NCBI RefSeq assembly: GCF_006539165.1
Contig: NZ_BJMM01000017.1
Span: 62,001-126,000 of the forward strand
Direction: 5' to 3'
DNA length: 64,000 nt
DNA from: Streptomyces cacaoi
Lineage (GTDB): Bacteria > Actinomycetota > Actinomycetes > Streptomycetales > Streptomycetaceae
Shown: positions 42,797-51,659 of the stretch, in pieces
Layout of the letters: every line of letters begins with the position of its first letter
Position numbering within the stretch: position 1 is the stretch's first letter
Notes under the pieces: generated by a model
What the model was told of the DNA's origin: nothing
Seen by the model: only the letters and a program-made list of their open reading frames with translations
Database searches by the model: none
Made by a program: the position numbers and the translations under genes

Positions 42797-44362
42797 TTAC
42801 GAACCGGCCGTCAGGAGGGCCGTGCGGAGTGCCTTCTTGTCGGTCTTGCCGACGGCGGTTCGCGGGAGGGAACCCGTGACCGAGTAGGAGGCGGGCGTGT
42901 ACAGCTCGCCCAGCGCGTCGACGATGTCCCGGGTCAGCCGCGGCAGATCCGGCTCCTCGGCCGGGTCCCGGGGGACGAGGACGACGTGCACCGTCTCCCT
43001 GTCGTCGGCGCCGGGCAGGCCGATGGCGGCGGCCTCCTTGATGCCGGGCTGTTCGGTGAGGAAGTCGTCGAGCAGCCGGGAGTAGACGTTGTCGGCGGTG
43101 CGGCCCGTCACGATGATGTCGCGGGCCCGGTCGACCAGGTACAGATAGCCGTCCTCGTCACGGCGGGCGATGTCCCCGCTGCGGAACCAGCCCTCGTCGT
43201 CGAGCACTTCGGCGGTGCGGGCCGGGTCCTTCCAGTAGCCCTCCATGACCGTGTGGCTGCGCACGTACAGCTCGCCGGGCCGGCCCTCGGGCACCGGCTT
43301 GCCCTCCTCGTCCCGCAGTTCGACCTCGACCCCGGGTGCCGGGCGGCCGCAACTGGCCAGCAGCCCGGGCCGGTCCAGGTCGTGTTCCTCGGGGAGGAGC
43401 TGGGTGACCAGCCCGTTCTCCGAAGCGCCGTAGATCTGGTGCAGCACCGGGCCGAAGCAGGCGAGGGCCTGCCGGAGCCGGGCCGGGGAGGCGGCGGCGC
43501 CCGCGTAGGTGATCCTCGACAGCGCGGGGAAGCGGCCGGGGAGGCAGTCGGGGTGGTCGAGGAGTTCGTACAGCATGGGTGTCACGAGGACGGCGCCGGT
43601 GATGCGTTCGCGCTCCAGCGCACGGACGGCCGCGTCCGCGTCGAACGTGCGCAGCAGCACGACCGTCTGACCGGTCAGGAAGCCGACCAGGAAGGCGCTG
43701 TGGCCGCTGCTGTGGGTCACCAGCGTGCACACCAGCATCGCGGCGCCGTCCGGGTCCTCGGCATCTTCCGCGAACGTGGCGGCGGCCTCGGCGTACAGGC
43801 CGTAGTAGCCGCTGCGGTGGACGACCAGCTTCGGTACCCCGGTGGTGCCGCCGGTGTAGAGCAGCGTCGCGAGATGGCGGCCGTCGGCGGCCCCGCCCTC
43901 CGGGAGGAGCGCGGTGCCGGACGCCGCCGTCAGGAAGTCGGGCGCGAGGGCGGACGGGCCGATGCCGTGGAGGCGGGGCACGTCCATCCGGTCGGTGATC
44001 CACCGGACGCGGTCCTCGAAGACCGGGTCGAACAGCAGCATGGCGACATCGGCGCGCCGCAGCAGCGCCTCCAGCTCGCTGTTGCCGGGCTCGGGCGGCA
44101 CGAACACCAGCCGGCAGCCCGCGAAGTGGACGGCCAGTTGCAGCAGCACCGCCTCCGGGGAGTTCTCCACGAAGAGCGCCACGCCGTCGCCTTCCGCCAC
44201 TCCGCTCTCCCGCAGGGCGGCGGCACAGCGCAGAACCGTGTCCACGGCCTCGGTACCGCTGATTCTCCGCTCCCCCATGACGAGCACGTCACGCTCGCCT
44301 CTCGCCGAGAGCTCTCGCAGAACCGGGACGGTGTAGTTCTCGCTGTCGGTGACGTCGTTCAT
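42797..44362 (-). CDS. AMP-dependent acyl-CoA/aryl ligase family enzyme
   Basis: 521 aa, ATG with AAGGAAC upstream. ANL-superfamily core motifs: A3 LLYTGGTTGVPK, A5 IYGASENG, A7 GWFRSGDIA, A8 DRARDIIVTG, and the A10 lysine in PRTAVGKTDKKAL. It activates a carboxylic acid as acyl-AMP and probably transfers it to CoA or a carrier. Ten bases upstream of the P450 pair's direction of transcription there is no carrier protein, so the acceptor is unknown. Lies 235 bp upstream of the CYP157-like gene on the same strand and may share a pathway with both P450s. Confidence 0.9.
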   Translation of the reverse strand: MNDVTDSENYTVPVLRELSARGERDVLVMGERRISGTEAVDTVLRCAAALRESGVAEGDGVALFVENSPEAVLLQLAVHFAGCRLVFVPPEPGNSELEALLRRADVAMLLFDPVFEDRVRWITDRMDVPRLHGIGPSALAPDFLTAASGTALLPEGGAADGRHLATLLYTGGTTGVPKLVVHRSGYYGLYAEAAATFAEDAEDPDGAAMLVCTLVTHSSGHSAFLVGFLTGQTVVLLRTFDADAAVRALERERITGAVLVTPMLYELLDHPDCLPGRFPALSRITYAGAAASPARLRQALACFGPVLHQIYGASENGLVTQLLPEEHDLDRPGLLASCGRPAPGVEVELRDEEGKPVPEGRPGELYVRSHTVMEGYWKDPARTAEVLDDEGWFRSGDIARRDEDGYLYLVDRARDIIVTGRTADNVYSRLLDDFLTEQPGIKEAAAIGLPGADDRETVHVVLVPRDPAEEPDLPRLTRDIVDALGELYTPASYSVTGSLPRTAVGKTDKKALRTALLTAGS

Positions 44363-44487
44363 GTTCCTTCTTCGCGCTTGCCTGTTCGTGCTTGAGCATG
44401 CCTGCGGGGGATACGGACCCATCGGCTCCTCATCCCCCGTCAGTAACCTTGCCAGGGGCAACGATCATTCCCCGGCGGGGGGCATGC

Positions 44488-46347
44488 TCACAGCCCGCGC
44501 GGGGTGACGCGGTCGATGCCGGCGCGGCGGAAGACCTCCGGGGCGACCTCGGTGACGCGCCGGACGAGGGCGTCGGCGTCCCAGCCGGCGGGCCGGCCCT
44601 TCCACAGGCGCAGCCGGCCGTCGACGACCACGGCGGTGAGCTGGTCCTTGCCCGCCAGGCGGACGAGTTCCCAGTCCAGGTCGAAGGTGGGGGTGAGTTC
44701 GGGGACGTCGAGGTCGACCAGGAGGTAGTCGGCGGCCTTCCCCTCGGCGATCTCCCCGGTGCGGGCGCCGAGACCGACGGCGTCGGCGCCGCCCGCGGTG
44801 GCCGCTGACACCCACAGCCGTCCCGTGCCGCACGAGGAGTCGCCCGTCGCCAGCCCCGAGGTCAGCCGCTGCGCGGACTCCGCGGCGTCCAGCAGCCGGA
44901 AGCCGTCCCCGCGGGTGCTGTCGGTGCCCAGGCCGAAGCGGATCCGCCAGGCGGCCATCATCGTGGCCTGCGCGACGGCGTTGCCCTTCCAGGCGCTGGC
45001 CACGGGGTTGTAGCTGACGGCGGCGCCGGTGTCGGCCAGCATCCGCATCTCGTCCGGGGTCAGCAGGGTGGTGTGCGCGGCGAGCGTGTGCGGGCCGAGC
45101 GCGCCGACGTGGTGCAGATGGGCGAGGGGTCGCCGGTCGACGCTCTTGAGGGAGCGTTCCACGGACGCCAGATGCTCGTTGAGGTGGATCTGGAAGGGCG
45201 CCTTCGCCTCGGCGCACAGGTCGGCGGTCCTCTTCAGCACCCGGTCCGTGGCGTCCTCCGGGACGGGGACCGCCAGGGAGGGGTGCACCAGCCGGTGCCC
45301 GTCCCACCTGTGCAGATGCTCCGGGCCGCCCTTGCCGTCGGACACCACCTTGGAGAGCACACAGCGGATGCCCGCCTCCTGGGTGGCCCGGGCCAGTACG
45401 GAGGAGTCCACCGGGGCGCGGCTCCCGGCGTCCGCGAGCGTCGTGAAGCCGCCGCGCAGCGCCTGGAGGACCGTCAGTTTCGCCGACAGATAGGCGCTCT
45501 CCTCGTCCAGGGCGTGTTCCAGCGGCTCCCAGATCGTCTTGAAGATCTCCGAGGGCTGCCCGAAGGTGCGGGCCTTGCCGAAGCTCTGCACGAGGTGGGT
45601 GTGCGCGTCGACGAAGCCCGGCATCAGCAGATGCCGCTCCAGGCGTACCGGGTGCAGCCCCGGGTGGGCGCGCGTCAACTGCCGGGCGGGGCCGACGGTG
45701 TGGAAGCGGCCGTCCTCGACGAGGACCGCGTGCTCGCGCACCGGCCCCTTGGGCAGCAGCACCACCTCGGGCACCAGGAGCTGCCGCTTGCCCTCGAAGT
45801 GCCGTGGCTGCGGCCCGCCTTCACGGCCGCCGGACGGCCCTTCGCCCCGGCCGTCGCCCCGGCCGGCGGCCCACGCGTCCGGGCCCGCGGCTCCCCAGGC
45901 CAGCGCGCCACCCGCCGCGGGGATGCCCACGCCGGCGAGGAAGCCCCGCCGGCCGAAGCGGGGGCCGGGGCCCTGCCCGTGGCCGGCGTCGGGCCCGACG
46001 CCGGGGCCGCTGCCGTCTTGGCCGCCGCCGCTGCCCGGGCCGGTTCCGTCGTCCGTGCGGTCGTCGGTGCGGTCGTCGGTGCCGCTGCTGCCGGGGCCAT
46101 GGCCGCCGCTGCCGCCCTGGCCGCCGCCGGGGCCGTGGCCGCTGCCTGATGGCGCGGCGCCGTCCGTGTCCGCGGCACCATCTTGGGTGTCCGCCGCGGG
46201 GCCCGGAGCGGCGCCCGGCCGGCCGAAGTCCTGCCGACCGGCGTCCGGTCCGCCGTCGTCCGGCCGGGGTGTGTCCCCGGTGGCGTCCCGCCGGGTGCGT
46301 CCGCGCTCCTCGGCGCCGGCTGCTGCCTCGTCTGGTGCGCTCGTCAT
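44488..46347 (-). CDS. Amidohydrolase-family metal-dependent hydrolase with long Gly/Asp N-terminal region
   Basis: 619 aa. The catalytic domain starts near residue 185: HxH ligands H249 and H251 in FVDAHTHLV, further His ligands in IHLNEHL and LAAHTTLL, and the Asp in GLGTDSTRG. This is the TRZ/ATZ, cytosine-deaminase-like branch that deaminates or hydrolyses ring amines. The first 130 residues are Gly/Asp/Pro-rich with DDRTDD repeats, followed by FGRRGFLAGVG (R133-R134) and a hydrophobic stretch that looks like a Tat signal. If exported by Tat the real start may be near the twin arginines; otherwise the N-terminus is unusual. Confidence 0.8.
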   Translation of the reverse strand: MTSAPDEAAAGAEERGRTRRDATGDTPRPDDGGPDAGRQDFGRPGAAPGPAADTQDGAADTDGAAPSGSGHGPGGGQGGSGGHGPGSSGTDDRTDDRTDDGTGPGSGGGQDGSGPGVGPDAGHGQGPGPRFGRRGFLAGVGIPAAGGALAWGAAGPDAWAAGRGDGRGEGPSGGREGGPQPRHFEGKRQLLVPEVVLLPKGPVREHAVLVEDGRFHTVGPARQLTRAHPGLHPVRLERHLLMPGFVDAHTHLVQSFGKARTFGQPSEIFKTIWEPLEHALDEESAYLSAKLTVLQALRGGFTTLADAGSRAPVDSSVLARATQEAGIRCVLSKVVSDGKGGPEHLHRWDGHRLVHPSLAVPVPEDATDRVLKRTADLCAEAKAPFQIHLNEHLASVERSLKSVDRRPLAHLHHVGALGPHTLAAHTTLLTPDEMRMLADTGAAVSYNPVASAWKGNAVAQATMMAAWRIRFGLGTDSTRGDGFRLLDAAESAQRLTSGLATGDSSCGTGRLWVSAATAGGADAVGLGARTGEIAEGKAADYLLVDLDVPELTPTFDLDWELVRLAGKDQLTAVVVDGRLRLWKGRPAGWDADALVRRVTEVAPEVFRRAGIDRVTPRGL

Positions 46348-46792
46348 CTCGCCTCGCCCGTCTCCTCCGCCCGGCAACAGATCGGGTCGGCGCGCTCCGT
46401 GTGCGCCGGTGCGGCGGTGGGCCGCCCGGCGGCGCGCCGGTGGCACCCGTACGAGGTCAGCCGCGCGGGGCGGGACGACGGTAGAGCACCCCGGGAAAGC
46501 GGAACAAGAGTTCCGTCATACGGGATTCAACGAGGCGGAGGGAGGGTGGCGGAGCACGCCCGGGGCCGCACGGAGCGGCTGGTGGAGGCGGTCCGTAGCG
46601 CGCCCCGGGGTGGCGTAACCTCCCGGAAACCTGCCCGCGCGCCGGGTGGTGACCGGCCGTCGGCCCGGCGGGCGCGGCGTGCGGGCGCGTCGCGCGGCGG
46701 GCTGACGGCACACCGATCCGGTTTCCGGGGGCCGGGTCGCGGCTACCCCTGTCGCTGGACCGGGACGGCCGTGCGCGTGGGTGGAGGCAGTG

Positions 46793-48511
46793 ATGGTGCT
46801 GCGATGGCTGACGACGACCGATCACAAGGTGATCGGGAACCTGTACCTCGTGACGGCCTTCTGCTTCTTCCTGGGCGCCGGGCTGATGGCACTGATGATG
46901 CGTGCCGAACTGGCGCAGCCGGGGATGCAGCTGATCTCCCAGGAGCAGTACAACCAGCTGTTCACCGTGCACGGCACCATCATGATGCTGCTGTTCGCCA
47001 CCCCGCTGTTCGCCGGATTCGCCAACGCCGTCATGCCGCTCCAGATCGGCGCGCCCGATGTGGCCTTCCCCCGGCTGAACGCCTTCACCTACTGGGTGTA
47101 CCTGCTGGGCGGGCTGATGGTCGTCAGCGGATTCCTCACCCCGGGCGGCGCCGCCGACTTCGGCTGGTTCGCCTACGCGCCGCTGAACGGGCCCGTCTTC
47201 TCCCCGGGCATCGGCGGCGACCTGTGGACGATGGGGCTGGTCGTGGCCGGGCTGAGCACCATCCTCGGCTCGGTCAACTTCATCGCGACCATCCTCTGTC
47301 TGCGTGCGCCGGGCATGACGATGTTCCGGATGCCGCTGTTCACCTGGAACGTGCTGTTCACCTCCATCCTGGCGCTGCTGGCCTTCCCCGTGCTCTCGGC
47401 CGCGCTCCTCGCGCTGGAGGCGGACCGCAAGTTCGGCGCCCACGTCTACGACCCGGCCAACGGCGGCGCCGTGCTGTGGCAGCACCTGTTCTGGTTCTTC
47501 GGGCACCCGGAGGTCTACATCGTGGCGCTGCCGTTCTTCGGCGTCGTCAGCGAGATCCTGCCGGTCTTCAGCCGGAAGCCGCTGTTCGGCTACATCGGGC
47601 TGGTCGGCGCCACCGCGGTGATCACCGTGCTGTCCGCCGTGGTGTGGGCGCACCACATGTTCGCCACCGGGGCCGTCCTGCTGCCGTTCTTCTCGCTGAT
47701 GTCGTTCCTGATCGCGGTGCCGACCGGGGTGAAGTTCTTCAACTGGATCGGCACCATGTGGAAGGGCTCCCTCAGCTTCGAGACGCCGATGCTGTGGGCG
47801 ATCGGCTTCCTCGTCACCTTTCTGCTCGGCGGGCTCAGCGGGGTGCTGATCGCCTCGCCGCCGCTCGACTTCCACGTCACCGACAGCTACTTCATCGTCG
47901 CCCACCTGCACTACGTGCTGTTCGGCACCGTCGTGTTCGCCATGTTCGGCGGCTTCTACTTCTGGTGGCCGAAGCTGACCGGCCGGCTGCTGAACGAACG
48001 GCTGGGCAAGGCGCACTTCTGGCTCACGCTGATCGGCTTCCAGGTGACGTTCCTGGTGCAGCACTGGCTCGGCGCCGAGGGCATGCCCCGCCGCTACGCC
48101 GACTACCTGCCCGCCGACGGGTTCACCGCCCTCAACAGCATCTCCTCCCTCGGGGCGCTGCTGCTGGGCGTCTCGACGCTGGTGTTCCTCTACAACGTGT
48201 GGTGGACGACGACGCACGCGTCCAAGGTCGGCGTCGAGGATCCGTGGGGCTTCGGCCGCTCCCTGGAGTGGGCGACCTCCTGCCCGCCGCCCCGGCACAA
48301 CTTCCTGGCCCTGCCGCGCATCCGCTCCGACTCCCCCGCGTTCTGGATCAACCACCCCGAGGCCGACGAGGAACGGCCGGTGCCCCTGCCGTCCGGGCCG
48401 CGCGACACGCCTGGCACCGCGGACACCGGGGAAACGGCGGGCACCGCGGGCACCGGGGACGGAGCGGGCACGGCAGGCGCGGCGGACGCGGCGGAGCGGA
48501 GGTCGTCATGA
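46793..48511 (+). CDS. ctaD: Cytochrome c oxidase subunit I, additional copy
   Basis: 572 aa; ATG at 46793 with GGAGG upstream (GTG at 46790 and 46781 possible). Twelve transmembrane helices. Heme and copper ligands visible: H in FTVHGTIMM, the H-Y pair in FFGHPEVYI, HH in VWAHHMFAT, and the two His in YFIVAHLHYVLFG. It reduces O2 at the heme a3-CuB site of the aa3 oxidase. No subunit II or III is nearby, so this is a secondary copy that must use subunits encoded elsewhere. The C-terminal 60 residues are Thr/Gly/Ala repeats (GTADTGETAGTAGTG). ATGA overlap with ctaF. Confidence 0.93.
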   Translation: MVLRWLTTTDHKVIGNLYLVTAFCFFLGAGLMALMMRAELAQPGMQLISQEQYNQLFTVHGTIMMLLFATPLFAGFANAVMPLQIGAPDVAFPRLNAFTYWVYLLGGLMVVSGFLTPGGAADFGWFAYAPLNGPVFSPGIGGDLWTMGLVVAGLSTILGSVNFIATILCLRAPGMTMFRMPLFTWNVLFTSILALLAFPVLSAALLALEADRKFGAHVYDPANGGAVLWQHLFWFFGHPEVYIVALPFFGVVSEILPVFSRKPLFGYIGLVGATAVITVLSAVVWAHHMFATGAVLLPFFSLMSFLIAVPTGVKFFNWIGTMWKGSLSFETPMLWAIGFLVTFLLGGLSGVLIASPPLDFHVTDSYFIVAHLHYVLFGTVVFAMFGGFYFWWPKLTGRLLNERLGKAHFWLTLIGFQVTFLVQHWLGAEGMPRRYADYLPADGFTALNSISSLGALLLGVSTLVFLYNVWWTTTHASKVGVEDPWGFGRSLEWATSCPPPRHNFLALPRIRSDSPAFWINHPEADEERPVPLPSGPRDTPGTADTGETAGTAGTGDGAGTAGAADAAERRSS

Positions 48512-48897
48512 GGGCGGAAGCGGTCGTGTTCGGCGGGGTCGCCGCGTTCTTCGCCGCCGTCACCGTGCCCTACGCGGTCTACGGGGAGGACCCGGCCGGC
48601 ACCTCGGCGCTGCTCATCGCGTTCCTCATGGCCTCGCTGGTGTCGTTCTTCCTGACGGTGCAGTACCGGCGCGGCGGCCGGCGGCCCGAGGACCGCCGGG
48701 ACGGTCAGGTGCGCGAGCGCGGCGGCCGGTTGGGCTTCTTCCCGGCCTCCAGCGCCTTTCCCGCGCTGACGGCGCTCGGCGTGGCGGTGACCGCCTCCGG
48801 CGTCGTCATCGGGCTGTGGCTGTTCCTCATCGGGGTGGGCGTCACCGGCGCCGGGGTGTCCGGCTTCGCCTTCCAGTACGCGGGGGACGAGGAGTGA
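48508..48897 (+). CDS. ctaF: Cytochrome c oxidase subunit IV (actinobacterial CtaF)
   Basis: 129 aa. Four hydrophobic helices (about 3-24, 33-52, 80-103, 104-125) with the CtaF-like GEDPAGTSALLIAFLMASLVSF segment. In actinobacteria this small subunit stabilises the aa3 oxidase in the bcc-aa3 supercomplex. Coupled to ctaD by ATGA. Its last 56 bp overlap the 3' end of the convergent qcrB gene. Confidence 0.85.
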   Translation: MRAEAVVFGGVAAFFAAVTVPYAVYGEDPAGTSALLIAFLMASLVSFFLTVQYRRGGRRPEDRRDGQVRERGGRLGFFPASSAFPALTALGVAVTASGVVIGLWLFLIGVGVTGAGVSGFAFQYAGDEE

Positions 48898-50599
48898 CGG
48901 CGCCCGCCCCCTCCCCCGTGCCCTGCTCGGCCGCCGCTCCCGGCCCCCCGGCGCCCTGCCCGTCCTCGGCGCCCTCGGGTCCCGGCCGCCGCTGGTGGCC
49001 GATCGCGGTCTGCCACTCCCGCGGCGGCGAGTGACGGTAGTACCAGCGGCTGAGCGCCACCCGGAGCCGCTCGCGGCGCCCGTACGGGCCCTCCGGGCCG
49101 GGCACCAGCGGGCGGGGGAAGCGCTGGGCCGCGAGGGTCCAGCGCTCCTCCGGGGGCAGCGGGCGGTGTCCGGGCGTCATGGTGCCCTCGACGGACTGGC
49201 GGACCTGCCCGGTCTCCCGGCCCTCGGCCAGGTGGAGCGCGTCCCGCTTCTGGAGCGCCAGGCACAGGTGCTTCGTCAGCAGGAAGGCGGCCGGGGGGCC
49301 GAGCACCAGCAGCCCGCGGAAGGCCCAGGTGAGCCCGTTGAGGGAGACGTCGAAGGTGTGGGCCAGCACGTCGTTGCCGCCGGCGGCCAGCAGCACCCCG
49401 TAGAAGGTGAGGCCGGCGACGCCCAGTCCGGTGCGCACCGGCCGGTTCCGCGGCCGGTCGCACAGGTGGGCCGTCTCGAACCGGTCGTCCGCGCCCGTCA
49501 CCCACCGCTCGAAGAACGGGTAGGCGTACAGCAGCCCGACCAGCAGCGCGGGCAGGATCACCGCCGGCACCAGGACGTTCCACATGAGGGTGTGGCCCCA
49601 CAGCGTCGTCTCGAAGGGCGGCATCAGCCGCAGGGAGCCCTCCAGGAAGCCCACGTACCAGTCCGGCTGGGAGGCGGTGGAGACCTGCTCGGGTGTGTAG
49701 GGGCCGTAGTTCCACACCGGGTTGACCTGGGCGACGGCGCCGAGCACGCCCAGCAGCCCGGCCACCATGAAGAACAGCCCCGTGGAGCGGGCGGCGAACT
49801 GCGGGACCATCGCGTGCCCCACCACGTTCCGGTTGCTGCGTCCCGGCCCGCGCCACTGGGTGTGCTGGAGGACGACGACGAGGATCAGATGCACGGCGAC
49901 GAGGGCCAGCAGCAGGCCCGGCAGCAGCAGGATGTGCACCGGGTAGAGCCGCTCGATGATCTCGTGGCCCGGGTACTCGCCGCCGAAGACGAACATCGCC
50001 ACGTAGGTACCGATGACGGGCAGGGAGAGCATGATGCCCTGCGCGATGCGCAGCCCCGTCCCGGACAGCAGATCGTCGGGGAGCGAGTAGCCGGTGAAGC
50101 CCTCCACCAGGGCGAGCAGGAACAGCGTCAGGCCGATCAGCCAGTTGATGTCGCGGGGCTTGCGGAACGCGCCGGTGAAGAAGATCCGCAGCATGTGCAC
50201 ACCGATCGCGGTGAGGAACACCAGCGCCGCCCAGTGGTGGACCTGCCGCACCAGCAGCCCGCCGCGCACCTCGAAACTGATCTCCAGCGTGGAGGCGTAC
50301 GCCGTCGACATCGGCTGTCCGCGCAGCGGCTCGTAGGGGCCGCTGTAGCGCAGCTGTTCCATGTCCGGGTCGAAGAACAGCGTCAGATAGACGCCGGTCA
50401 GCAGCAGCACGACGAAGCTGTAGAGGGCCAACTCGCCCAGCAGGAACGACCAGTGCGAGGGGAACGCCTTGCGCAGCAGGGCCCGGCCGCCCGCCGCCGC
50501 CGGCAGTCTGTCGTCCAGCGCGCCGAACCCCCGCTCGGCCGCCCGGCCCAGCGCCTGCCTTCTGATGTCCCTGCGTTTCCGCGGCCCTGCACGCCTCAT
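48842..50599 (-). CDS. qcrB: Cytochrome bc1-type cytochrome b subunit, additional copy
   Basis: 585 aa from ATG at 50599. Heme b ligands: two His in VHHWAALVFLTAIGVHML and two in YPVHILLLPGLLLALVAVHL. The Qo motif is PDWYVGFLEG, the actinobacterial form of PEWY. Eight or nine transmembrane helices, then a 120-residue hydrophilic tail. In the normal bcc complex QcrB works with the Rieske protein QcrA and cytochrome cc QcrC, which are absent here. With the convergent ctaD/ctaF this is a secondary respiratory set. Confidence 0.92.
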   Translation of the reverse strand: MRRAGPRKRRDIRRQALGRAAERGFGALDDRLPAAAGGRALLRKAFPSHWSFLLGELALYSFVVLLLTGVYLTLFFDPDMEQLRYSGPYEPLRGQPMSTAYASTLEISFEVRGGLLVRQVHHWAALVFLTAIGVHMLRIFFTGAFRKPRDINWLIGLTLFLLALVEGFTGYSLPDDLLSGTGLRIAQGIMLSLPVIGTYVAMFVFGGEYPGHEIIERLYPVHILLLPGLLLALVAVHLILVVVLQHTQWRGPGRSNRNVVGHAMVPQFAARSTGLFFMVAGLLGVLGAVAQVNPVWNYGPYTPEQVSTASQPDWYVGFLEGSLRLMPPFETTLWGHTLMWNVLVPAVILPALLVGLLYAYPFFERWVTGADDRFETAHLCDRPRNRPVRTGLGVAGLTFYGVLLAAGGNDVLAHTFDVSLNGLTWAFRGLLVLGPPAAFLLTKHLCLALQKRDALHLAEGRETGQVRQSVEGTMTPGHRPLPPEERWTLAAQRFPRPLVPGPEGPYGRRERLRVALSRWYYRHSPPREWQTAIGHQRRPGPEGAEDGQGAGGPGAAAEQGTGEGAGAVTPRPPRTGRRSRTPRRR

Positions 50600-50804
50600 G
50601 CGGTCGCCCTCCTCGAAGACCGCAGTCCTCAGTCCCCGTCGCGCCGCGGGGCAAACCGCCCCGTGCGCGGGGATGGTCCGAACGCGCCAGGGGGCTGGGC
50701 CGACCGGCAGCACACCCGGCGACACACGAGGGTGCGCACGAGGGCGCGCACACGACGGCGCCCCGGCCGGGCGGGCCGGGGCGCGGGTGCCGGACGGGCG
50801 CGGG

Positions 50805-51659
50805 CTAGTTGCCCAGGCGGCGCCGGTAGGCGCGCATCGTCAGCGGGAAGAAGACGACGAGGAAGCCCGCCATCCAGGCCAGGGCGCCGGGCAGGGACGA
50901 CAGATCGCCCTTGCCGAGCAGGAGTTCGCGGTTGACGTCCGTCATCAGCGTCACCGGGTTGAGGTTCACCCACGCCTGGAGCCAGCCGGGCATGGTCTCG
51001 GCCGGGGCGAAGATGTTGCTGCCGAAGCTGAGCGGCATCACGGCGCACACCAGGATGCCGGGCACGGCCGCCGGGGTGGGGATCATGATGCCCGCGAAGA
51101 TCGACATCCAGCACAGGCACAGCCCGAAGACGATCATCAGGGCGACGGCCAGCAGCACCTCGAACGGGTTCGTCTGGATGCGGAAGCCGATGAGGGTGCT
51201 CACACCGAGGACGATCGCGATGGACAGCACATAGCGCACGACATCGCCGATGACCATGCCGGCCAGCGGTGCCGAGCGGGCGATGGGCAGGCTGCGCAGC
51301 CGGTCGAAGAAGCCCTTCTGGATGTCGGTGCACAGCGCCACGCCGGTGCCGATCGTCAGGAACAGCGGGCAGAACACCAGCAGTCCCGGCACCAGGTCCT
51401 GGAGGTAGCCGTTGCGGTCCCCGTCGGCGATGGCGCCGCTGAACAGGAACGTGAACATGAACAGCATCAGCAGCGGCTGGAAGGTCACGTCGACGAGGGT
51501 GTCGGGGTTCTTCTTCAGCTTGATGGTGTTGCGCGAGGCCAGGCTGAACGCCTGTCCGACGGCCTCCAGCGGGCCGATGCGGCGCCGCTGCGTGCCCTGT
51601 GCGAGCGGCTGCTGCGGCGGTGCCGGCTGAGGCGGGGTCTGCATCGCGGGCATCGTCAT
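50805..51659 (-). CDS. ABC-2 type (DrrB-like) export permease
   Basis: 284 aa, ATGA overlap with the ATPase gene. A Pro/Gln-rich N-terminal tail precedes six hydrophobic helices; signature segments are NPDTLVDVTFQPLLMLFMFTFLF and IQKGFFDRLRSLPIAR, typical of DrrB-type permeases that export daunorubicin-like compounds or confer self-resistance. Works with the ATPase encoded upstream. Confidence 0.9.
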   Translation of the reverse strand: MTMPAMQTPPQPAPPQQPLAQGTQRRRIGPLEAVGQAFSLASRNTIKLKKNPDTLVDVTFQPLLMLFMFTFLFSGAIADGDRNGYLQDLVPGLLVFCPLFLTIGTGVALCTDIQKGFFDRLRSLPIARSAPLAGMVIGDVVRYVLSIAIVLGVSTLIGFRIQTNPFEVLLAVALMIVFGLCLCWMSIFAGIMIPTPAAVPGILVCAVMPLSFGSNIFAPAETMPGWLQAWVNLNPVTLMTDVNRELLLGKGDLSSLPGALAWMAGFLVVFFPLTMRAYRRRLGN

